Shown piece after piece: positions 24,951 through 28,500 of a stretch of DNA of 28,500 nt. A program made the position numbers and the translations under genes. Origin of the DNA: Firmicutes bacterium UBA6132 (GTDB taxonomy: Bacteria; Bacillota_A; Clostridia; Tissierellales; Sedimentibacteraceae); contig DIVM01000276.1 of the NCBI GenBank assembly GCA_002435835.1, positions 1 through 28,500 on the forward strand, read 5' to 3'. Positions within the stretch are counted from its first letter, which is position 1. Each line of letters starts with the position of its first letter. The notes beneath the pieces were generated by a model that worked only from the letters and a program-made list of their open reading frames with translations, searched no databases and was not told where the DNA came from.

Positions 24951-24979
24951 TTAATAGTTTAAGGAAATTATGGTAAAAT
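24951..24979 (+). promoter_or_regulatory. Possible tldD promoter
   Basis: TTAATA, a 17-base spacer ending in TGG, and TAAAAT form a possible extended -10 promoter about 50 bp before tldD, in the 190-bp gap between the divergent operons. The rest of the gap is AT-rich; a promoter for the leftward operon must also lie here but no box pair stands out. Confidence 0.4.
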
Positions 24980-25031
24980 ATTAATATGTGTAATTTTAAA
25001 TATAAATATAAAAATGAAAAGGAGTGATTTG

Positions 25032-26423
25032 ATGCTTAATAAACAATTAATTGAAGACACACTTTCTGCTGCATTATCAACTGGCGGAGACTTTGCAGAA
25101 ATATATGTTGAAGACAGAACAAATTCTGGCATAGTTATGATTGGTGGAAAAGTTGACAGCACAATGTCTGGAAGAGATTATGGCGTTGGTATTAGAATAT
25201 TTAAAGGCTTTAATTCAGTCTATGCATATACAAATAAATCAGATAAAGAAACTTTAATATCAACTGCTAAAAAGGCAGCTGCTGCAGTGGAAGGCAAAGG
25301 CAACATCAAAGTATTGAACTTAATTAAAGATGATACAAAAAACATACATAATATTTTAATAGACCCTAATTCAGTGGAAAAAACTAAAAAAGTTCAGTTA
25401 ATGCGCCAAGCGTATAATACAGCATTTAATTATGATGAGTTAATCACTCAAGTAACAGTTAGCTTATCAGATTATGTTCAAAATGTTATGGTAGCAAATT
25501 CAGAAGGATTGTGGAAAGAAGATAAAAGAGTTCGCTCTCGTATGGCAATTTCGTCAGTAGCATCTAAAAACGGTGAAATGCAATCAGGATTTTTTGGACC
25601 TGGAGCAAGTATGGGTTATGAATTTTTTGAAAATTTAGATATAGATAAATATGCAAAAGAAGCATCAAGAATTGCTGTTACAATGGCAAATGCAAAATAC
25701 TGCCCAAGTGGAAAAATGCCTGTTATAATTGACAATGGATTTGGTGGAGTAATATTCCACGAAGCATGTGGTCATGGATTAGAAGCTACATCAGTTGCAA
25801 AAGGATTATCCATATTTTCAGATAAAATAGGCCAAAAAATAGCATCTCCTTTAGTAACAGCCATAGATGATGGAACAATTCCTAATTTGTGGGGTTCATT
25901 TAATATGGATGATGAAGGAACACCTTCTAATAGAAATGTTTTAATTGAAAATGGAATTTTAAAAGGTTATATGGTTGATAAATTAAATGGACGAAGAATG
26001 AAAATGAATTCAACTGGTTCGGGCAGAAGACAGTCATATAGATATGCGCCAACATCAAGAATGAGCAATACATTTATAGATAACGGAAAATCTACACCGG
26101 AAGAAATTATAGCAAATACAGAAAAAGGTTTATATGCTAAATACATGGGTGGCGGTTCTGTTAACCCAAGTACAGGAGAATTTAATTTTGCAGTAATGGA
26201 AGGTTATATAGTTGAAAATGGAAAAATTAAAGAACCTGTTAGAGGGGCAACGCTAATAGGCAAAGGAACTGATGTATTAAATAAAATAGATATGGTAGGA
26301 AATAATTTATCACATGGCCAAGGAATGTGTGGATCTGTTAGCGGAAGCATACCTACAAATGTAGGCCAGCCTATGATAAGAGTTTCTGAAATAACTGTTG
26401 GCGGAAGGGAAGGTGAAAAATAG
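25032..26423 (+). CDS. tldD: TldD metalloprotease subunit
   Basis: The 463-residue protein is the catalytic half of the TldD-TldE (PmbA) heterodimer, a cytoplasmic zinc protease that trims unfolded peptides, known for microcin B17 maturation and CcdA degradation. The zinc motif HEACGH is at residues 243-248 (VIFHEACGHGLEAT), and Cys433 (GQGMCGSVSG) fits the third ligand. An in-frame ATG lies 18 bp earlier (25014), but the RBS AAAAGGAGTGATTT lies between the two, so the start at 25032 is right. The gene ends in TAGTG, sharing one base with the next start codon. No peptide precursor gene was seen beside it. Confidence 0.95.
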   Translation: MLNKQLIEDTLSAALSTGGDFAEIYVEDRTNSGIVMIGGKVDSTMSGRDYGVGIRIFKGFNSVYAYTNKSDKETLISTAKKAAAAVEGKGNIKVLNLIKDDTKNIHNILIDPNSVEKTKKVQLMRQAYNTAFNYDELITQVTVSLSDYVQNVMVANSEGLWKEDKRVRSRMAISSVASKNGEMQSGFFGPGASMGYEFFENLDIDKYAKEASRIAVTMANAKYCPSGKMPVIIDNGFGGVIFHEACGHGLEATSVAKGLSIFSDKIGQKIASPLVTAIDDGTIPNLWGSFNMDDEGTPSNRNVLIENGILKGYMVDKLNGRRMKMNSTGSGRRQSYRYAPTSRMSNTFIDNGKSTPEEIIANTEKGLYAKYMGGGSVNPSTGEFNFAVMEGYIVENGKIKEPVRGATLIGKGTDVLNKIDMVGNNLSHGQGMCGSVSGSIPTNVGQPMIRVSEITVGGREGEK

Positions 26424-27784
26424 TGGAAACAATGGATATGAAAAATTTAATAGATAAAATATTTCAAGAAGGAAAGAAACAAGGCCTTCAAGATATGGAA
26501 GTTTATTATTCAGGTGGTAGAAGTTTGTCTTTAAAAGTTTTTCAAAAGGAACTTGATGGTTACAGTTTATCAGAAAGCGAAGGATTGTCTTTAAGAGGTT
26601 TATACAAAGGCAAAATGGGTTATTCCTATACTGAAAAAGTTGATGAATCTTCAGTTGAGCTTTTAGTTAAAGATGCAATAGGAAATGCTTCTATAATAGA
26701 TTCTGACGATGAAGAATATATTTATGAAGGAAGTAAAAATTATAAAAAGGTTGATAATTTCAATCCTGAACTTGATAAAGTGCGAGAAGAAGATAAAATA
26801 AAATTTGTTAAAGAATTAGAACAAGAAGCGTTTAAAATAGATAAAAGAATTACATCCGTAGAAAATTGCGTATATGGTGATGGATATGGTGAAATTATAA
26901 TGTCCAACACTAAAGGATTATATCTTCAAGATAAAAATAATTTAGCATATACATATGTCGTTGTAGTTGCTAAAGAAAATGATGATATAAAAACCGGTAT
27001 GGCATTTAGAACAGGAAATGATTTCTCTAAATTTAATGCAAAAGAAATTGCTGAAGAAGCAGTTAAAGAAGCATTGTCACTTCTTGGAGCTTCATCCGTA
27101 AAATCAGGGGATTATCCTATAATAATTAGGAATTCTGCATCTGCTGATTTATTAGAATCATTTACTGGAATTTTCTCAGCTGAAAGTGTGCAAAAGGATT
27201 TGTCATTATTAAAAGGAAAATTAAATGACACAATAGGTAGCGATAAATTAACATTAATAGATGATCCCTTCATGGAAAATGGTCTTGCATCACAATCATT
27301 TGATGGAGAAGGAGCACCATGCAAGAAAAAGAATGTAATTGAAAAAGGTGTTTTAAAAACATATTTACACAATTTAAAAACATCTAAAAAAGATAAAGTA
27401 GATACAACAGGAAATGCAAGCAAAGGTTCGTACAAAGCATCCATTGGAATTGCACCAACGAATTTTTACATACAAGCGGGTAATAAATCCCTTGATGAAC
27501 TTATTGCTTCTGTGGATAAAGGTATTTTAATAACTGAACTACAAGGATTACACTCTGGGCTAAATGCGATTTCAGGAGATTTCTCTTTAGCAGCTCTGGG
27601 CTACGAAATAGAAAAAGGTAAAATTAAAAAACCAGTAGAACAAATTACAGTGGCAGGAAATTATTTTGAAATGTTAAAAAATATAGAAGAAGTTGGTTCA
27701 GATTTAAAATTTGGTTTGCCAGGAGGATCATACATAGGCTCACCATCAATTAAAATTAAAAAACTTGCAATAGCAGGGGAATAA
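26423..27784 (+). CDS. tldE: TldE/PmbA protease subunit
   Basis: The 453-residue protein is the partner of TldD: the same fold, without the HExxxH zinc motif, needed for the active heterodimer. Family landmarks are the N-terminal VYYSGGRSLSLKVFQKELDG region, DGEGAPCKKKNVIEKGVLK around residues 292-310, and the C-terminal GLHSGLNAISGDFSLAALGY. The GTG at 26423 overlaps the tldD stop by one base and has an RBS (GGAAGGTG) about 6 bases upstream; an ATG at 26432 is possible but poorly spaced. The pair is therefore translationally coupled at 1:1, as a heterodimer needs. Confidence 0.94.
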   Translation: METMDMKNLIDKIFQEGKKQGLQDMEVYYSGGRSLSLKVFQKELDGYSLSESEGLSLRGLYKGKMGYSYTEKVDESSVELLVKDAIGNASIIDSDDEEYIYEGSKNYKKVDNFNPELDKVREEDKIKFVKELEQEAFKIDKRITSVENCVYGDGYGEIIMSNTKGLYLQDKNNLAYTYVVVVAKENDDIKTGMAFRTGNDFSKFNAKEIAEEAVKEALSLLGASSVKSGDYPIIIRNSASADLLESFTGIFSAESVQKDLSLLKGKLNDTIGSDKLTLIDDPFMENGLASQSFDGEGAPCKKKNVIEKGVLKTYLHNLKTSKKDKVDTTGNASKGSYKASIGIAPTNFYIQAGNKSLDELIASVDKGILITELQGLHSGLNAISGDFSLAALGYEIEKGKIKKPVEQITVAGNYFEMLKNIEEVGSDLKFGLPGGSYIGSPSIKIKKLAIAGE

Positions 27785-27787
27785 AAA

Positions 27788-27822
27788 AAGCCATGGGGAC
27801 GTTTAAAACGTCCCTTTGGCTT
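27788..27822. terminator. Bidirectional terminator between tldE and the small Gly/Asn-rich gene
   Basis: AAGCC-GGGGACGTTT pairs with AAACGTCCC-GGCTT through a small internal loop. On the - strand it runs into TTTTTTTAT, ending the small gene at 27843; on the + strand it follows the tldE stop by 4 bp but lacks a T run. Confidence 0.78.
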
Positions 27823-27842
27823 ATGGTACTAAATTATTTAAA

Positions 27843-28067
27843 CTATAACTTACTTTTAAATTTTTTTAAGTCTTTATCCGATGGAATGTCCATATAGTTT
27901 TCGCTTCCTGCTTTACAGTCAAGCGAATTAGGTTTACCTTGATTTGAATAACTTAAAAAATCATCTGAATTTGAATTTTTATCTGTAAAAACCCCATTGC
28001 ATGAACCGTTAAACTTATCTAAACCATTGCCTTTTCCATTAAAGTGTCTACCATTACCTTTGCTCAT
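27843..28067 (-). CDS. Small Gly/Asn/Lys-rich protein of unknown function (74 aa)
   Basis: The 74-residue product starts MSKGNGRHFNGKGNGLDKFN and is rich in Gly, Asn, Lys, Ser and Asp, with two Cys (GSCNG and DCKAG) and no hydrophobic segment, so it is soluble and probably disordered. The perfect RBS GGAGGTATTTAAT before ATG and the terminator directly after the stop make it a real gene. In a spore-forming context a small spore or surface protein is conceivable, but I recognise no family. Upstream, TGTAC and GTACA form an inverted repeat (about 28097-28121) that might be a regulator site. Confidence 0.75.
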   Translation of the reverse strand: MSKGNGRHFNGKGNGLDKFNGSCNGVFTDKNSNSDDFLSYSNQGKPNSLDCKAGSENYMDIPSDKDLKKFKSKL

Positions 28068-28183
28068 ATTAAATACCTCCTTGAAAGTGGTTTTAATGTA
28101 CTATTAAAATTTAACGTACAAATATATATTTCCACTAAGTTAATTAATTATTCTTAACCATAAAGGAAGCCTAATTTAAAATA

Positions 28184-28245
28184 TAAAATAAAAAACCAAG
28201 TGAAGGCTTTAATTTAATTAAAACCTCCACTTGGTTTTTTATTTT
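28184..28245. terminator. Long bidirectional terminator hairpin
   Basis: AAAATAAAAAACCAAGTG pairs perfectly with CACTTGGTTTTTTATTTT, with further pairing inside (AGG/CCT, TTTAATT/AATTAAA). The A/T-rich outer arms supply T runs on both strands. It ends the DUF378 gene (- strand), 12 bp after its stop, and would block rightward transcripts too. Confidence 0.88.
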
Positions 28246-28257
28246 GCATTTATTTAA

Positions 28258-28455
28258 TTAATCAATTCTTTCGCGTTCGCTGAATAATAATGTAATGCAA
28301 TATAATCCGGCTAAACCAACTAATCCATAAACTATACGGCTAAATATTGCAGTTTGACCTCCAAATATTGCTGCTACTAAGTCAAATTGAAATAGTGCAA
28401 TCAAGCCCCAATTTATAGCTCCTATTATAACTAATAATAAAGCAAATTTATTCAT
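28258..28455 (-). CDS. DUF378 family small membrane protein
   Basis: The 65-residue protein has two hydrophobic helices (about 4-28 and 40-59), with the family signature IIGAINWGLIALFQFDLVAA and later FSRIVYGLVGLAGLYCI. It belongs to DUF378 (Bacillus YuzA-like), small inner-membrane proteins of unknown function, often regulated by general stress. The length is normal for the family. The RBS GGAGGAAATT fixes the ATG. It is a single-gene unit with a strong terminator; its promoter lies in the last bases of the window or beyond. Confidence 0.9.
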   Translation of the reverse strand: MNKFALLLVIIGAINWGLIALFQFDLVAAIFGGQTAIFSRIVYGLVGLAGLYCITLLFSERERID

Positions 28456-28500
28456 AATTTCCTCCTTGAATTTAAGTGCATTGTATGTACATCATTGTAC

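Noticed and set aside
25014..25031. Upstream ATG as the tldD start
   Set aside because: The ribosome binding site AAAAGGAGTG lies downstream of this ATG and is correctly spaced for the ATG at 25032.
25032..27784. A peptide-modification (RiPP) cluster around tldD-tldE
   Set aside because: TldD/E can mature peptides, but no precursor, cyclase or exporter is nearby; the downstream 74-residue gene lies on the opposite strand beyond a terminator and lacks a leader-like design.

Overview
The window is low-GC DNA whose gene content points to an anaerobic, endospore-forming Firmicute of the class Clostridia (Tissierellia/Sedimentibacter-like is a guess, not shown). The evidence is AT-rich codon use, strong AGGAGG-type ribosome binding sites, two T-box leaders, a guanine riboswitch, a spore photoproduct lyase homologue, an ECF sigma/DUF4179 pair, a microcompartment shell gene and a molybdenum hydroxylase operon.

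Layout. 1-2.6 kb is the 3' end of a bacterial microcompartment (BMC) locus on the + strand: the end of an internally duplicated membrane protein, a PduT-like tandem-BMC shell protein and an iron-dependent alcohol dehydrogenase. 2.6-5.85 kb is valS behind a valine T-box, with an unusual hairpin-rich spacer of about 175 bp between the T-box terminator and the gene. 5.9-8.2 kb holds a diguanylate cyclase gene that stops inside its GGDEF domain and abuts an out-of-frame hemerythrin-like tail, then nfo (endonuclease IV). On the - strand at 8.2-9.2 kb is a spore photoproduct lyase homologue lacking the expected hydrogen-donor cysteine. 9.5-11.5 kb is an ECF sigma factor with its DUF4179 membrane partner. 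11.8-13.5 kb is a SulP anion transporter, convergent with an operon of three tandem 49-50 residue four-cysteine proteins (13.5-14.1 kb, - strand) that are too short for routine gene calling. 14.3-16.25 kb (- strand) is a purine permease under a guanine riboswitch. 16.5-18.2 kb is ilvD. 18.28-18.54 kb is a long nested inverted-repeat element. 18.6-19.5 kb (- strand) is a secreted CAP-domain protein. 19.8-21.4 kb is tyrS behind a tyrosine T-box. 21.4-24.8 kb (- strand) is a three-gene molybdenum hydroxylase operon. 25.0-27.8 kb is tldD-tldE. The end holds two small - strand genes (a Gly/Asn-rich protein and a DUF378 membrane protein).

How the genes work together. Most of the window is housekeeping with clear cis-regulation: tRNA-sensing attenuators for two aminoacyl-tRNA synthetases, purine-sensing control of purine uptake, and strong intrinsic terminators. 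Purine uptake and the molybdenum hydroxylase could belong to one purine-catabolic economy, but they lie 5 kb apart and the substrate cannot be read from the sequence. No phage, insertion sequence, CRISPR array, rRNA or tRNA gene was seen.

The best candidates for something undescribed are the triplicated CX4CX7CX4C mini-protein operon, the duplicated membrane protein next to the shell gene, the cysteine-less SplB homologue, and the two structured intergenic elements. None is proven to be a new system from sequence alone.
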